From the IMG/VR virus record IMGVR_UViG_3300037558_002528, positions 1-62,876 of that record: DNA of 62,876 nucleotides; one strand, given 5' to 3'. Within the stretch, counting starts at the first letter, position 1. Each line of letters begins with the position of its first letter. Origin of the DNA: a virus. The notes under the pieces are model-generated. The model was not told the origin of the DNA and did no database searches. It worked only from the letters and a program-made list of their open reading frames with translations. Shown here piece after piece: positions 50,892 to 59,745 of this stretch. Made by a program: the position numbers and the translations under genes.

Positions 50892-51866
50892 ATGAGCACG
50901 ATGCAATACGGCCGAAAGGTATCGCTGATCGTCGGCCAGGATGCTGGTGCAGCGCTGGACCTGTCGGAGTTGCGCATCGTGTTCGACGTGAGACGCGGCG
51001 ACCTGCAGACTCCAAATTCGTTGCGCGCGCGCGTCTACAACGTCTCGGAAACCACCCGACAGCGTATCGAGCGGGAGTTCACGCGCATCGTGCTGCAGGC
51101 GGGCTACGAGGGCAACTTCGGCATCATCTTCGATGGCACCATCAAGCAGGTCCGGCGTGGCAGGGAAAACCAGACGGATACCTACCTGGACATCACGGCG
51201 GCCGATGGTGACAGCGCCTACAACTTCGCGGTGGTGAATACCTCGCTGGCAGCGGGGTCGACGCTTGATCAACGCGTCAGGGCCGCTTGTACTGCCATGG
51301 AACCTTTTGGCGTGAGCCTCGACTACATGTTCGAAGTGCCGAAGAACCCGCTGCCGCGCGGCAAGGTTATGTTCGGCATGGCCCGGGACTTCATGCGGGG
51401 TGCGGCACGCACGGCGCAGGCGGTGTGGAGCATTCAGGACGGCAAGGTGCAGCTGGTGCCGGAGACCTCATACCGGCCCGGGAACATCCCGGTCATCACA
51501 TCGGAGACGGGCATGGTCGGCCTGCCGGAGCAGACCCAGAATGGCATCACGGTCAAGATGCTGCTTAATCCTTACGTGAAGATCAGCCAACTGATCTGGT
51601 TGGACAACGCCAGCATCCAGCGCTATGAATACAGCCTGAATACGCAGCAGCAGGCGCAGAACTTCCGGGTGGGGCTGCAGGCAAAGATTCAAGATGACGG
51701 CTTTTACTACGTCATGACGGCCGAGCACCACGGGGATACACGCGGACAGGACTTCTATACAGACGTCATCTGCCTGGCAGCCGATGTTACGGTACTGCCC
51801 GACAGCTTCAAGGATAAGCACACGGTGCCGCCTGCAGATGTGGCCATCATCAAGAAGTTCGGTTAG
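50892..51866 (+). CDS. Baseplate hub protein
   Basis: 324 residues from MSTMQYGRKV. LDLSELRIVFDVRRGDLQTP, LRARVYNVSETTRQRIEREF and ETGMVGLPEQTQNGITVKML suit the gp44/gp27-like hub family of contractile tails. Lies between plug and spike genes. Confidence 0.8.
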   Translation: MSTMQYGRKVSLIVGQDAGAALDLSELRIVFDVRRGDLQTPNSLRARVYNVSETTRQRIEREFTRIVLQAGYEGNFGIIFDGTIKQVRRGRENQTDTYLDITAADGDSAYNFAVVNTSLAAGSTLDQRVRAACTAMEPFGVSLDYMFEVPKNPLPRGKVMFGMARDFMRGAARTAQAVWSIQDGKVQLVPETSYRPGNIPVITSETGMVGLPEQTQNGITVKMLLNPYVKISQLIWLDNASIQRYEYSLNTQQQAQNFRVGLQAKIQDDGFYYVMTAEHHGDTRGQDFYTDVICLAADVTVLPDSFKDKHTVPPADVAIIKKFG

Positions 51867-51899
51867 CGACAACGATCTTCGAACACTTCCACCGAATCT

Positions 51900-52643
51900 A
51901 TGGATCGACGAGAAAGGGTAGCGGACCCAGAAACCGCCTTGCGCGAAGCCTTTGATGGCCTCCGTACCGGCATCTGGACGGCTCTGCCTTGCATTATTGA
52001 ATCATTCGACGAGGATGCACAAACCTGCTCCGCGCAGCCGACCATCAAGATGCTGCAGCGTCAGGTGGATGGCACGATCATCAGCGTCTCGCTGCCGCTG
52101 CTCTTGGACTGCCCTGTGCAGTACCCGGGCGCCGGCGGCTGCAGCATGACCTTCCCTGTCACCCAGGGCGACGAGTGCCTGGTGGTGTTCGCCTCCAGGT
52201 GCATCGACAGCTGGTGGCAGTCTGGCGGGATCCAGGAGCAGGCGGAGCTGCGCATGCACGACCTGTCGGATGGCTTTGCCATCCTGGGCTTCCGCTCCCG
52301 GCCGCGCGCCCTGGCCAACGTCAGCACCACTTCCGCGCAATTGCGCTCGGACGATGGGGCCACCTTCATTGACCTGAACCCCGGCACCGGCGAGATCAAG
52401 GTGGTTGCACCTGGTGGCTTTGATGTGTTGGCCCCGCACAGCTCGTTCTCCGGATCGGTCCTGATCAAGGGCGTTTTCACCTTCATCGCCGGCATGGTGG
52501 GCTCGTCGGTCAGCGGTGCCGCTGCCGTCTTCACCGGCATCTTGAATGTGATCGGCCAGATCACCGCCAATGGCAAGCGCGTGGACGACACGCACACCCA
52601 TACCACCACGACGGCGGGCAATCCGACCAGCTCCGTGAACTGA
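51900..52643 (+). CDS. Gp138-type membrane-puncturing spike
   Basis: 247 residues. GIWTALPCIIESFDEDAQTC then QYPGAGGCSMTFPVTQGDEC and FASRCIDSWWQSGG are the Gp138 OB-fold domain; residues about 140-200 are beta-helical (GTGEIKVVAPGGFDVLAPHS), and the C-terminus holds HTHTTT, suited to coordinate a metal at the spike tip. It pierces the outer membrane after sheath contraction. Confidence 0.92.
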   Translation: MDRRERVADPETALREAFDGLRTGIWTALPCIIESFDEDAQTCSAQPTIKMLQRQVDGTIISVSLPLLLDCPVQYPGAGGCSMTFPVTQGDECLVVFASRCIDSWWQSGGIQEQAELRMHDLSDGFAILGFRSRPRALANVSTTSAQLRSDDGATFIDLNPGTGEIKVVAPGGFDVLAPHSSFSGSVLIKGVFTFIAGMVGSSVSGAAAVFTGILNVIGQITANGKRVDDTHTHTTTTAGNPTSSVN

Positions 52644-52653
52644 GGAACCCTCC

Positions 52654-53007
52654 ATGCGGTACAGAAAAGAGGATGCCGACGGCGATTACGTCTTCGGCAG
52701 GCAGGAACTCGACTTTTACAAGGACAGCCCGGAGGCCGTCGCCCAGGCCGTGGACACGCGCCTGAAGTTGCTGAAGGGCGAATGGTTCGTGGATACCAGC
52801 GATGGCACGCCATGGAGCACAGAGGTCCTAGGTAACAACACTCAGAGCACCTACGACGCAGCAATCCGACAGCGGATCCTGCGCACGCCTGGCGTGCTGC
52901 GCCTGACCGCCTACAGCAGCACCGCCAATGCGGAAACGAGACATCTGTCGGTCAACGCGACCATCGACACGATCTACGGAACAACCCAAGTCCAGAGCCT
53001 ACTGTGA
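52654..53007 (+). CDS. Baseplate wedge protein (gp25/W-like)
   Basis: 117 residues. DSPEAVAQAVDTRLKLLKGE, WFVDTSDGTPWSTEVLG and IRQRILRTPGVLRLTAYSST resemble gp25-like baseplate proteins. The stop overlaps the gpJ start. Confidence 0.85.
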   Translation: MRYRKEDADGDYVFGRQELDFYKDSPEAVAQAVDTRLKLLKGEWFVDTSDGTPWSTEVLGNNTQSTYDAAIRQRILRTPGVLRLTAYSSTANAETRHLSVNATIDTIYGTTQVQSLL

Positions 53008-54182
53008 TCACGACGACTGCACCGACCATCGACGCCAACGGCATCACGGCGCCCACCTATGCGGACATCCTGGACTTTCTCAAGACCAAGTACCGCGCGA
53101 TCTACGGTGAGGACATCTATCTGGAAAACGACAGCAAGGATGGCCAACTTCTGGGCGTCTTTGCCGCAGCGATCAACGATGCCAATTCCGTGTCGGTCGC
53201 GATCTACCGATCATTCAGCCCGTCGACGGCGCAGGATGAGGCCCTGGCCAGCAACGTGAAGATCAACGGCATCAAGAAGAACAGCGCCAGCTATTCCACG
53301 GCCGATATTCTGATCGTTGGCCAAGCTGGAACCCCCATCAATGGCGGTTCAGTTCGCGACCAGAACAACAACATCTGGGCGCTCCCGGCCAGCGTGAGCA
53401 TCCCGCCCGCCGGATCCATCACGGTGACCGCGACATGCACCACCATCGGCGCGATCGAGGCACCTGCCGGAACGATCGATACGATTAACACACCCACCCG
53501 TGGATGGCAGACCGCGAGCAATTCGGCCGATGCGGTACCAGGTGCCGAGGTGGAGACCGATGCAGCGCTGAGGGCGCGCCAGAAGATCTCGACGGCCATT
53601 CCATCCCTGACCGTCTTCGACGGAATCGTCGGGGCGGTGGCCGGAGTCCCAGGAGTTACCCGGTACCGCGGCTACGAGAATGATACCGACAGCACCGACA
53701 GCAACGGCATCCCTGAGCACTCGATCTCCCTGGTGGTGGAGGGGGGCGACTCATTGGCGATTGCCAATGCAATCGCGGCCAAGAAGACGCCCGGTACGCC
53801 CACCTACGGGACAACGTCCCAGGTGGTCACCGATATCTATGGGCGTCCAATCACCATCAAGTACTTCCGTCCGACGAATGCCCCGATCACGGCAGTGCTC
53901 ACGATCAAGGCATTGACCGGCTATACATCGCTTGTCGGTACCGCAGCCCAGCAGGCCATCGTCGACTACATCAATGGCACCGGCATCGGTGGTGGCCAAG
54001 CAGCGTGCGTCGAATGGGATAGCTGCATTGCAGCTGCCAAGGCAGTGGACGGCTCGTCCACCTTCAAGATCGTTTCGCTGGCCCTGACCGGGCCGCATGG
54101 CGCTGGCACCCCCGACGCCTCGCTGCTGTTCAACGAGGCAGCCAGCGCCGCGCTGGCCTCCATCACCCTGAACGTGACATGA
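53004..54182 (+). CDS. Baseplate J-like protein
   Basis: 392 residues, GTG start. YLENDSKDGQLLGVFAAAIN, GAIEAPAGTIDTINTPTRGW, ETDAALRARQKISTAIPSLT and EHSISLVVEGGDSLAIANAI are the J/gp47 landmarks. Forms the baseplate wedge ring. Confidence 0.93.
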   Translation: MITTTAPTIDANGITAPTYADILDFLKTKYRAIYGEDIYLENDSKDGQLLGVFAAAINDANSVSVAIYRSFSPSTAQDEALASNVKINGIKKNSASYSTADILIVGQAGTPINGGSVRDQNNNIWALPASVSIPPAGSITVTATCTTIGAIEAPAGTIDTINTPTRGWQTASNSADAVPGAEVETDAALRARQKISTAIPSLTVFDGIVGAVAGVPGVTRYRGYENDTDSTDSNGIPEHSISLVVEGGDSLAIANAIAAKKTPGTPTYGTTSQVVTDIYGRPITIKYFRPTNAPITAVLTIKALTGYTSLVGTAAQQAIVDYINGTGIGGGQAACVEWDSCIAAAKAVDGSSTFKIVSLALTGPHGAGTPDASLLFNEAASAALASITLNVT

Positions 54183-54183
54183 C

Positions 54184-54846
54184 ATGGCAGACATCGCTGA
54201 TTACACCGGGCTGATCACATCGGAGCATAACCAGAAGCCCAAGTTCATGGCCGTGATTGAGGCGATCTGCCAGCCCATGGTCGATAGCATCAACTTCCTG
54301 GAAGAGCTGCCTTTTGATTTCGATCTGGATGAAGCCATCGGCGTCCAGCTTGATGCGGTGGGCGAGTGGGTGGGAATTTCACGGCACATCAGCGTCCCGC
54401 TGGCTGGCGTCTATTTCTCATTTGATATTGCGGGCGTGGGTTTTGATCAAGGCGTATGGAAGGGGCCATTCGACCCGGATACCGGACTCACCACGCTGGA
54501 CGATGAGACCTACCGTCTGCTCATCAAGGCCAAGATCGGAGCGAACCACTGGGATGGAACCTTAGCGGGTTCAGCCGCGATCTTGAACAGCATTTTCGAT
54601 TCTGGCACTCACGTGTTCATCGAAGACCACCAGGATATGTCGATGACCATCGGGGTGTCCGGCGCTATTCCATCGCCCGTGTTCCTGGCGCTTTTGGCCG
54701 GTGGATACATTCCTATCAAACCAGCTGGCGTGAGGATTTCCATCTCAGTCGTCACGACCGTTGACGGTGCGCCGCTTTTCGGCTTCGACATGAATAACCA
54801 GTTTGTAGCCGGCTTCGACACCGGTGCCTGGGCCCGCACTCTTTAA
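54184..54846 (+). CDS. Baseplate/tail protein (DUF2612)
   Basis: 220 residues matching DUF2612: LDEAIGVQLDAVGEWVGISR, FDPDTGLTTLDDETYRLLIK, AKIGANHWDGTLAGSAAILN. Likely the counterpart of gpI linking baseplate to fibre. Confidence 0.88.
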   Translation: MADIADYTGLITSEHNQKPKFMAVIEAICQPMVDSINFLEELPFDFDLDEAIGVQLDAVGEWVGISRHISVPLAGVYFSFDIAGVGFDQGVWKGPFDPDTGLTTLDDETYRLLIKAKIGANHWDGTLAGSAAILNSIFDSGTHVFIEDHQDMSMTIGVSGAIPSPVFLALLAGGYIPIKPAGVRISISVVTTVDGAPLFGFDMNNQFVAGFDTGAWARTL

Positions 54847-54855
54847 AGGAACAAC

Positions 54856-55623
54856 ATGGCAGTCAATAACTTTCTTCCGTTCGGTACCGCAGGCGGTGCA
54901 AACGTCATTGATCAGGTGACCTACTCGGGCCTGGCAGCTCGCTCCGCCGGCTTTTCTTCTGGTACTGCGCAATCCGCACAGTTGAACAAGGTGTGGCGCC
55001 AATCCAGCATCATGGCCGCCGTGCTGGCGCAGCTGATCGTCGATCGCACGGGAGCAGACGCGATTGATGACGGCACCACCAGCACACTGCTGGCCAACCT
55101 GAAGTCGGCGACCGCCGCCTTGAACGGCGACAGCACGCAAGTTTTCAACGCTGCGAATCCTGTTGCTGGATCTACTGGGAATAGCCAGGTGTTGAATCGT
55201 CAATATGCCGACGGCCGATATTTGCAAGGCTCTGTCGTCACTCCGGCATCAGACCCGACCTATGCGGATAGCAGCGTGAATCCGCCCAGCACGAGCTGGG
55301 TGCGTGGCGCAATGTCCGCAATCGCAACGGCGGCAGGGTTCGTGTTCTCGGTCAATGCCACGGGCTACATCAAGCTGCCTAGCTGGCTTGGCGGTTTCAT
55401 CATGCAATGGGGAAGCACCTCTTCCATTGCTGTAAATGGCTCCGTCACAACCGCGCTGCCGCTGACGTTCCCGAACAACCATCTGATTTCGTTGGGCGTG
55501 CTGAATACCGCAAATGCCGCATGGGTTGGCGTTTCCAGCAAGACACTGAGCAGCGTAACCATCGCCAATAGCAACGCATCAAGCAACCCTACATCTGCCT
55601 TCTTCCTTTCCATCGGAAATTGA
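54856..55623 (+). CDS. Tail fibre protein
   Basis: 255 residues. The N-terminus (MAVNNFLPFGTAGGANVIDQ) attaches to the baseplate; the C-terminus, NATGYIKLPSWLGGFIMQWG then ALPLTFPNNHLIS, is a Gp53-like receptor-binding domain. Short for a fibre. Confidence 0.88.
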   Translation: MAVNNFLPFGTAGGANVIDQVTYSGLAARSAGFSSGTAQSAQLNKVWRQSSIMAAVLAQLIVDRTGADAIDDGTTSTLLANLKSATAALNGDSTQVFNAANPVAGSTGNSQVLNRQYADGRYLQGSVVTPASDPTYADSSVNPPSTSWVRGAMSAIATAAGFVFSVNATGYIKLPSWLGGFIMQWGSTSSIAVNGSVTTALPLTFPNNHLISLGVLNTANAAWVGVSSKTLSSVTIANSNASSNPTSAFFLSIGN

Positions 55624-55624
55624 T

Positions 55625-55963
55625 ATGCCGACATACTTTTTCACCAAAAATCCCGTTGCCTTCTACGTCAAGGAAATTTCCGGTGATGCCATTCCGGAAG
55701 ATGCCGTAGAGATCACGGAGGAAGAGCATGCAGCACTCTTGGTAGGCCAGGCTGCCGGCAAGGTGATCAGTGGAGATGCTGAAGGGCGCCCAATTTTGAT
55801 CGACCAGGCCGCGCCGTCTGGCCAAGCCGTGGCCATGGCAGCGATCATGGCCCTGGAGGCCACCGTGACCCAGCGCCGACTGAGGGATGCCATCTTGGGG
55901 ACTGATGGAGGTTGGTTGAAGGACGTCGAAGCCAAGATCTCGGTACTGCGCTCCAAGCTGTGA
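55625..55963 (+). CDS. Tail fibre assembly protein (Tfa-like)
   Basis: 112 residues. YFFTKNPVAFYVKEISGDAI and VEITEEEHAALLVGQAAGKV, with VTQRRLRDAILGTDGGW in the C-terminal part, follow the Tfa pattern. Chaperone for fibre trimerisation, immediately after the fibre gene. Confidence 0.82.
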   Translation: MPTYFFTKNPVAFYVKEISGDAIPEDAVEITEEEHAALLVGQAAGKVISGDAEGRPILIDQAAPSGQAVAMAAIMALEATVTQRRLRDAILGTDGGWLKDVEAKISVLRSKL

Positions 55964-57025
55964 TTACTTATGGCTAAGTGCCGGTGCGGCCTGTAAAGAA
56001 TGCGCTCGGTGCTCTCCGTACAATGCCGCGCTTAAGATAGAACTTCGGCGCAACACGAAATACAGGCCGAGTGAAAAGGCGATGGCAAATGTGGTCATCG
56101 AGATAGCTTTTGTCCATCCGCCTCCAAAGTAGAGCGGGAACATTCCGAGACCAGTGAAACTGAAGTGGGCAACATACACCGGCAACGTCAGCCTACCCAG
56201 TTTTGCAAGCCATTTTGAGGCACGGGTGCTCTGAAGGCCGTAAAGAACTGCCCAGGTGCAGAGCATCGCAAGCAATGGCAGGCCGATGATATAGGTTTTA
56301 TCTACCCAGATCTTGCGAGAGCCTACCAACTCTATGATGTGTGCTGGCAATAATGGGACATCGTAGAACTGCCAATAGGGGAGCAACACCATGTATGCGA
56401 AACCTGCGACAGCGGCGGTCAGCCAGTTGAATCGGCCGAACGAACTGAGCCACGCTTGATACTTCGCAACCGTGTAACCAGCAATGAAAAAGGGGAAGTA
56501 CCAACTGACGTAGACCAGCGTACCCGGTAACGGCCACGCCTGGTACTTTCTGTCGAGCACGATGTAAAAAGCGATAAATGCGAAAGTCTCCAGCGCAGAG
56601 GAAACGCGTGGGCTTCGAAAAAAAAATGACGACGCATTGTGAATTAGCCAAGCCATCGCCTGGATGAGAAAAAGCACCAAGAGAAACCACACGTAGTCTG
56701 GGCCGTGAATCCACGTATTCAGATAGTCGAGCAAAGTGGAATTCTTAAATTTTCCGTACAGCAGATACCCGAGTAACACCCAGGTAGCGCAAGGCAAAAG
56801 CAGTGAGAATGCCTTACGTCGGATGAAGTCCGGCGTCTCGAATCGGCCATATGCAGTGAAGCCAGCAAGAAGCATGAAAAATGCCACGTGATAGGTATAG
56901 ATGACCTTTCCGATAATCCCGGCGGGGATTATGTGTCCGGCCACAACCAGCAAGATGGCAAAGCCTCGCAAACTATCGAGAAGTCCGTTTCTTTCGTTAT
57001 CAGCCACTATTTCCCCGACCCTCAT
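55964..57025 (-). CDS. Acyltransferase-3 family membrane protein (lysogenic conversion)
   Basis: 353 residues with about ten membrane helices. LLDSLRGFAILLVVAGHIIP contains the conserved R and H of the OafA/acyltransferase-3 family, and YTYHVAFFMLLAGF the second His. Its stop abuts the fibre-assembly stop, and it reads against the late operon with AT-rich DNA and its own upstream region. Such phage genes O-acetylate surface polysaccharide, which changes serotype and blocks further adsorption. Confidence 0.88.
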   Translation of the reverse strand: MRVGEIVADNERNGLLDSLRGFAILLVVAGHIIPAGIIGKVIYTYHVAFFMLLAGFTAYGRFETPDFIRRKAFSLLLPCATWVLLGYLLYGKFKNSTLLDYLNTWIHGPDYVWFLLVLFLIQAMAWLIHNASSFFFRSPRVSSALETFAFIAFYIVLDRKYQAWPLPGTLVYVSWYFPFFIAGYTVAKYQAWLSSFGRFNWLTAAVAGFAYMVLLPYWQFYDVPLLPAHIIELVGSRKIWVDKTYIIGLPLLAMLCTWAVLYGLQSTRASKWLAKLGRLTLPVYVAHFSFTGLGMFPLYFGGGWTKAISMTTFAIAFSLGLYFVLRRSSILSAALYGEHRAHSLQAAPALSHK

Positions 57026-57071
57026 ATTTGTATTTAACTAATTTTTCTTAATTTTACAGGTTTGCTTTTCT

Positions 57072-57093
57072 GCCCGCCCAGCGCGGGCTTTTT
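57072..57093 (+). terminator. Intrinsic terminator before the lysis genes
   Basis: GCCCGC/GCGGGC stem with loop CCAGC and TTTTT (57072-57093), between the divergent acyltransferase and lysis genes. Confidence 0.72.
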
Positions 57094-57108
57094 CATTTTG
57101 GGGGCTCA

Positions 57109-57504
57109 ATGCCAGAACCAACAACCAGCGCGGCGACGGGGTATGCCGTCTCGATCGGCACAGTGACTCTGACGGGTGCATTTCTTGGCCTGCAGTATGA
57201 CCTGCTGCTCGCCGGAATCTTCGGCGGCTGCGTGGCGCTCTCGTTCACTCGGCAGACGTCGCTGCTGCGCATGGCCATCACGTTGGTCACCAGCGCCTTA
57301 GTAGCGGCCTACGGGGGGCCGGTGGCCATGGCCTGGGCAGCGCAGTCGTCCTATTTCGAATGGACGGCCAAGATTCCAGAACAAATGCGCTTCTTCAGCG
57401 CCTTCGCCATCGGAGTCTGCTCTCAGACCTTGGTGCCGCTGGCGCTGCAGCAGCTGCAAAGTCGATTCGGAGGGGGTAATCCACAACCAGGAGCCTCCCA
57501 ATGA
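57109..57504 (+). CDS. Holin candidate 1
   Basis: 131 residues with three hydrophobic segments (SIGTVTLTGAFLGLQYDLLL, LLAGIFGGCVALSF and MAITLVTSALVAAYGGPVAM). First of the lysis cassette and directly before another small membrane protein and the endolysin, so it is a probable holin. Confidence 0.75.
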   Translation: MPEPTTSAATGYAVSIGTVTLTGAFLGLQYDLLLAGIFGGCVALSFTRQTSLLRMAITLVTSALVAAYGGPVAMAWAAQSSYFEWTAKIPEQMRFFSAFAIGVCSQTLVPLALQQLQSRFGGGNPQPGASQ

Positions 57505-57788
57505 CCAATTACCTTCTGATCATCAACCTCGTGGCCGCCGGTCTGATCTTGCTGCGCGCGCTGTGTGCCCTCAACGAAATGACTACAGGTGTCGAGCATC
57601 ACCTCGACAGGCTGTTTTGCTCGGTACTGGCAACCGGTGCAGTAGCCGTTCTGCTGGGCCCGCTGTATGGCTATACGTCGCCGCAGACAGGCGAAGTGGC
57701 CATGAATGCCGGGTTCGCCGGCCTCTACGCTGTTCCCTGGCTCTACGTGGCGGCGCGCCAGCGCCTATGGAGAAAATCAAATGGATAA
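57501..57788 (+). CDS. Holin or antiholin candidate 2
   Basis: 95 residues, three hydrophobic segments (NYLLIINLVAAGLILLRAL, VLATGAVAVLLGPLYGY, GLYAVPWLYVA) and a basic C-terminus. Overlaps the first holin candidate by 4 bp and the endolysin gene by 8 bp. One of the pair may restrain the other. Confidence 0.72.
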   Translation: MTNYLLIINLVAAGLILLRALCALNEMTTGVEHHLDRLFCSVLATGAVAVLLGPLYGYTSPQTGEVAMNAGFAGLYAVPWLYVAARQRLWRKSNG

Positions 57789-58245
57789 TCGCAAGGCATT
57801 TCTCGACACCCTGGCCTTCAGCGAGATCGGCGCGCCGCTGCTGAAGGTCTCCGACAACGGCTACAACGTCATCGTGGGCTCCACGCCATGGAAGCCCATT
57901 CTGTTCGACAGCTATGCCGATCACCCCCGCCGTCTGATCGCGCTCAATCCTACGCTGTCCTCGACGGCCGCCGGCCGCTACCAGCTCCTGGCCCGCTACT
58001 TCGACGCCTACAAGAAGCAGCTGAACCTGCCTGACTTCTCGCCAGAGAGCCAGGATGCCATCGCGCTGCAGCAGATCATGGAACGGGGCGCGCTCGCTGA
58101 CGTCGACGCCGGGCGCTTTGATATAGCGGTCGGCAAGGTTCGCAACATCTGGGCTTCCCTGCCGGGCGCGGGCTATGGCCAGCGCGAGAATAAGCTGGAG
58201 ATCCTGCGCGCGCAATTCGCTGCCGCCGGCGGGATGCTGGCATGA
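57781..58245 (+). CDS. Lambda R-like endolysin (lytic transglycosylase, GH104)
   Basis: 154 residues from MDNRKAFLDT. It aligns along its length with lambda R: AFLDTLAFSE with the catalytic E15, YNVIVGSTPW, FDSYADHPRRLIALNP, SSTAAGRYQLLARYFDAYKK, FSPESQDAIALQQI and RNIWASLPGAGYGQ. Cuts peptidoglycan glycan strands from the periplasm; lacks a signal peptide, so it needs the holin. Confidence 0.95.
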   Translation: MDNRKAFLDTLAFSEIGAPLLKVSDNGYNVIVGSTPWKPILFDSYADHPRRLIALNPTLSSTAAGRYQLLARYFDAYKKQLNLPDFSPESQDAIALQQIMERGALADVDAGRFDIAVGKVRNIWASLPGAGYGQRENKLEILRAQFAAAGGMLA

Positions 58246-58766
58246 GCGTCCTGGCCATGCTGCGCATCGTCCCGTCCTGGTGCTACTGGATCCTGGCCCT
58301 GGTGGCGCTGTGCTTGGGCTGCGAGATCCACGGCGCCGGCCGCGTGCAGGCCAAGTGGGATGCGCAGGTGAAGCAAGAGCAGGGCGCCGCCGAAGCCGCG
58401 CTGGACCTGCGGCGCGAACAAAACCGGGCCATCGGCGCCGAGCAGGCGCTCAAGTCGGCCCAGATCCAGAAAGGTCATGATGATGAAATGGCAAAAGTGC
58501 GTGCTGATCTGCGCAATTCTGAGCGGCTGCGCCTCGGTGCAGCCTGGTGCGACGGTGGCACTCCCGGACCCGCCCAAGCCAGTGGCGCCGCCGGCGGCGA
58601 TGGAGCCGGTACCGCCGGCTGGTTACTTCCTCCAGAGCTGGACAGCGCTGTTCGCGCGCTGATCGGCCAGGCCGAAGAGGCTGCGGCCACGGCGCGTGCA
58701 GCGCAGGCATTCATCAGAGAAAACGGGATGGCGGAACCACAATCCGCCTCGGATTCCGGTGGGTGA
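58242..58766 (+). CDS. Rz i-spanin (DUF2514-like)
   Basis: 174 residues, ATG overlapping the endolysin stop by 4 bp. N-terminal anchor (WCYWILALVALCLGC), then a long coiled coil (AQVKQEQGAAEAALDLRREQ, ALKSAQIQKGHDDEMAK). Fuses inner and outer membranes with Rz1 in the last lysis step. Confidence 0.9.
   Translation: MSVLAMLRIVPSWCYWILALVALCLGCEIHGAGRVQAKWDAQVKQEQGAAEAALDLRREQNRAIGAEQALKSAQIQKGHDDEMAKVRADLRNSERLRLGAAWCDGGTPGPAQASGAAGGDGAGTAGWLLPPELDSAVRALIGQAEEAAATARAAQAFIRENGMAEPQSASDSGG
58477..58662 (+). CDS. Rz1 o-spanin lipoprotein, nested in Rz
   Basis: 61 residues in the +1 frame wholly inside Rz. Lipobox LSGC with lipidated C18 (VLICAILSGCASV), then a Pro-rich mature part (LPDPPKPVAPPAAMEPVPPA). 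Lambda-type nested arrangement. Confidence 0.93.
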   Translation: MMMKWQKCVLICAILSGCASVQPGATVALPDPPKPVAPPAAMEPVPPAGYFLQSWTALFAR

Positions 58767-58944
58767 CTAAGAGGGTTGCGGTGGGCAAATTCGCAGCACA
58801 TATCGACAGGAATTTCAACATTAAAAACCGAAGTAGATTAATGGAGACCGACCCGCGAGCTGCATGGGGAGGAGATGGATCAATCGTGACCAACTTGACC
58901 ACGGTTCAGCCTGTGCGCCAGGGCTGCCTCACCATCACGATGTG
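58767..58944. other. Intergenic, nothing recognised
   Basis: 178 bp after the lysis genes. No promoter, terminator or gene was clearly visible. Confidence 0.5.
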
Positions 58945-59391
58945 TCAGCTTTTCTTGCGAGATTTTGGCGCTACTGGATCTTTGCCGAGGTGCTTGATGA
59001 GAGCCATTTTGTCGACCTTAACTGAGGTCTTTTCCCTGTAAAAATCACTCAATTTTTTGGCCTCAGGTTGGCGCAAGCTGCTTGAAACCATATCGGGCGT
59101 CACGATGACGTTTTCGAACGCGACCGTTGGCTTGGAAATTACCTTCCGGATAGCCCTCAGGTGCTCATCCACCTCGTCCCAAGATTGAGGATAGCCGCTG
59201 GAGTCCAGAATCACTCGAACAAGGGGGGCCCCGTGCTTCTCGGTCGGCATTGTCGTAAATGAATCAGTCAGGCGCGCGATGATCTCCGCATTCAGACTGC
59301 GACCAACCGCATCGGCAGCTTGCTGAAGGGCGTCCCGAAGTTCATCCGTCATGCGGAGCGGGTAGGGGGCTTTTTGGTGGCGGTCGGTCAT
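58945..59391 (-). CDS. Arc-type ribbon-helix-helix regulator
   Basis: 148 residues. KAPYPLRMTDELRDALQQAA then AVGRSLNAEIIARLTDSF is the Arc/MetJ ribbon-helix-helix. About 95 further residues form an additional domain (YPQSWDEVDEHLRAIRKVIS). Its start lies 3 bp from a TAGA/TCTA palindrome (59394-59408), so autoregulation is likely. Divergent from a second Arc-like gene. Confidence 0.85.
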   Translation of the reverse strand: MTDRHQKAPYPLRMTDELRDALQQAADAVGRSLNAEIIARLTDSFTTMPTEKHGAPLVRVILDSSGYPQSWDEVDEHLRAIRKVISKPTVAFENVIVTPDMVSSSLRQPEAKKLSDFYREKTSVKVDKMALIKHLGKDPVAPKSRKKS

Positions 59392-59393
59392 GG

Positions 59394-59465
59394 GTTAGAT
59401 TATCTAACTGACGCCAAAAAGAATCAAGATTCCACTTGACTCTAGAATCATGTGGATTCTATGAT
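59394..59465 (+). promoter_or_regulatory. Divergent operator/promoter of the immI-like region
   Basis: Promoter for 59512: -35 TTGACT (59436-59441), 18-bp spacer, -10 TATGAT (59460-59465). The spacer carries TAGAATC-N5-GATTCTA (59443-59461). Further elements are GAATC-AA-GATTC (59421-59432) and GTTAGATTATCTAAC (59394-59408). P22 Arc also binds between the -35 and -10 of its ant promoter. Confidence 0.8.
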
Positions 59466-59511
59466 GATGTTTATGCGGTGCTGATTCCGCGTTACGACCG
59501 AAAGGATAACC

Positions 59512-59676
59512 ATGAAGAAACAGGCGGCACCTTACCCCCTGCGCCTTCCGCCGGATCTGCGGAGCTGGGTTGAGCAGTGCGCTGAGAAAGAGGCGCGAAG
59601 TGTGAATAATTTCCTCATCTTGCTGGTTTCACAAGCAAAAGAGGCGATGGCATCGACTGCAAATGCGGCGCAATAA
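59512..59676 (+). CDS. Short Arc-like ribbon-helix-helix protein
   Basis: 54 residues: AAPYPLRLPPDLRSWVEQCA then RSVNNFLILLVSQAKE. The size of P22 Arc. AAAGGATAACC precedes the ATG. Reads divergently from the longer Arc-type gene, like the arc-mnt arrangement. Confidence 0.8.
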   Translation: MKKQAAPYPLRLPPDLRSWVEQCAEKEARSVNNFLILLVSQAKEAMASTANAAQ

Positions 59677-59681
59677 AAGAA

Positions 59682-59716
59682 AACCCCGAACAAGCTTGGC
59701 GGCCAGGTTCGGGGTT
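59682..59716. terminator. Hairpin after the small Arc-like gene
   Basis: 10-bp stem AACCCCGAAC/GTTCGGGGTT, 15-nt loop. On the minus strand it is followed by TTTTCTTTTA, so it may end a minus-strand RNA such as an antisense RNA; on the plus strand the T run is missing. Confidence 0.5.
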
Positions 59717-59745
59717 AATAGTGAACCCATCAGAAAGGAAACACT

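Noticed and set aside
54856-55963. Diversity-generating retroelement acting on the fibre
   Set aside because: No reverse transcriptase and no template-variable repeat pair was seen.
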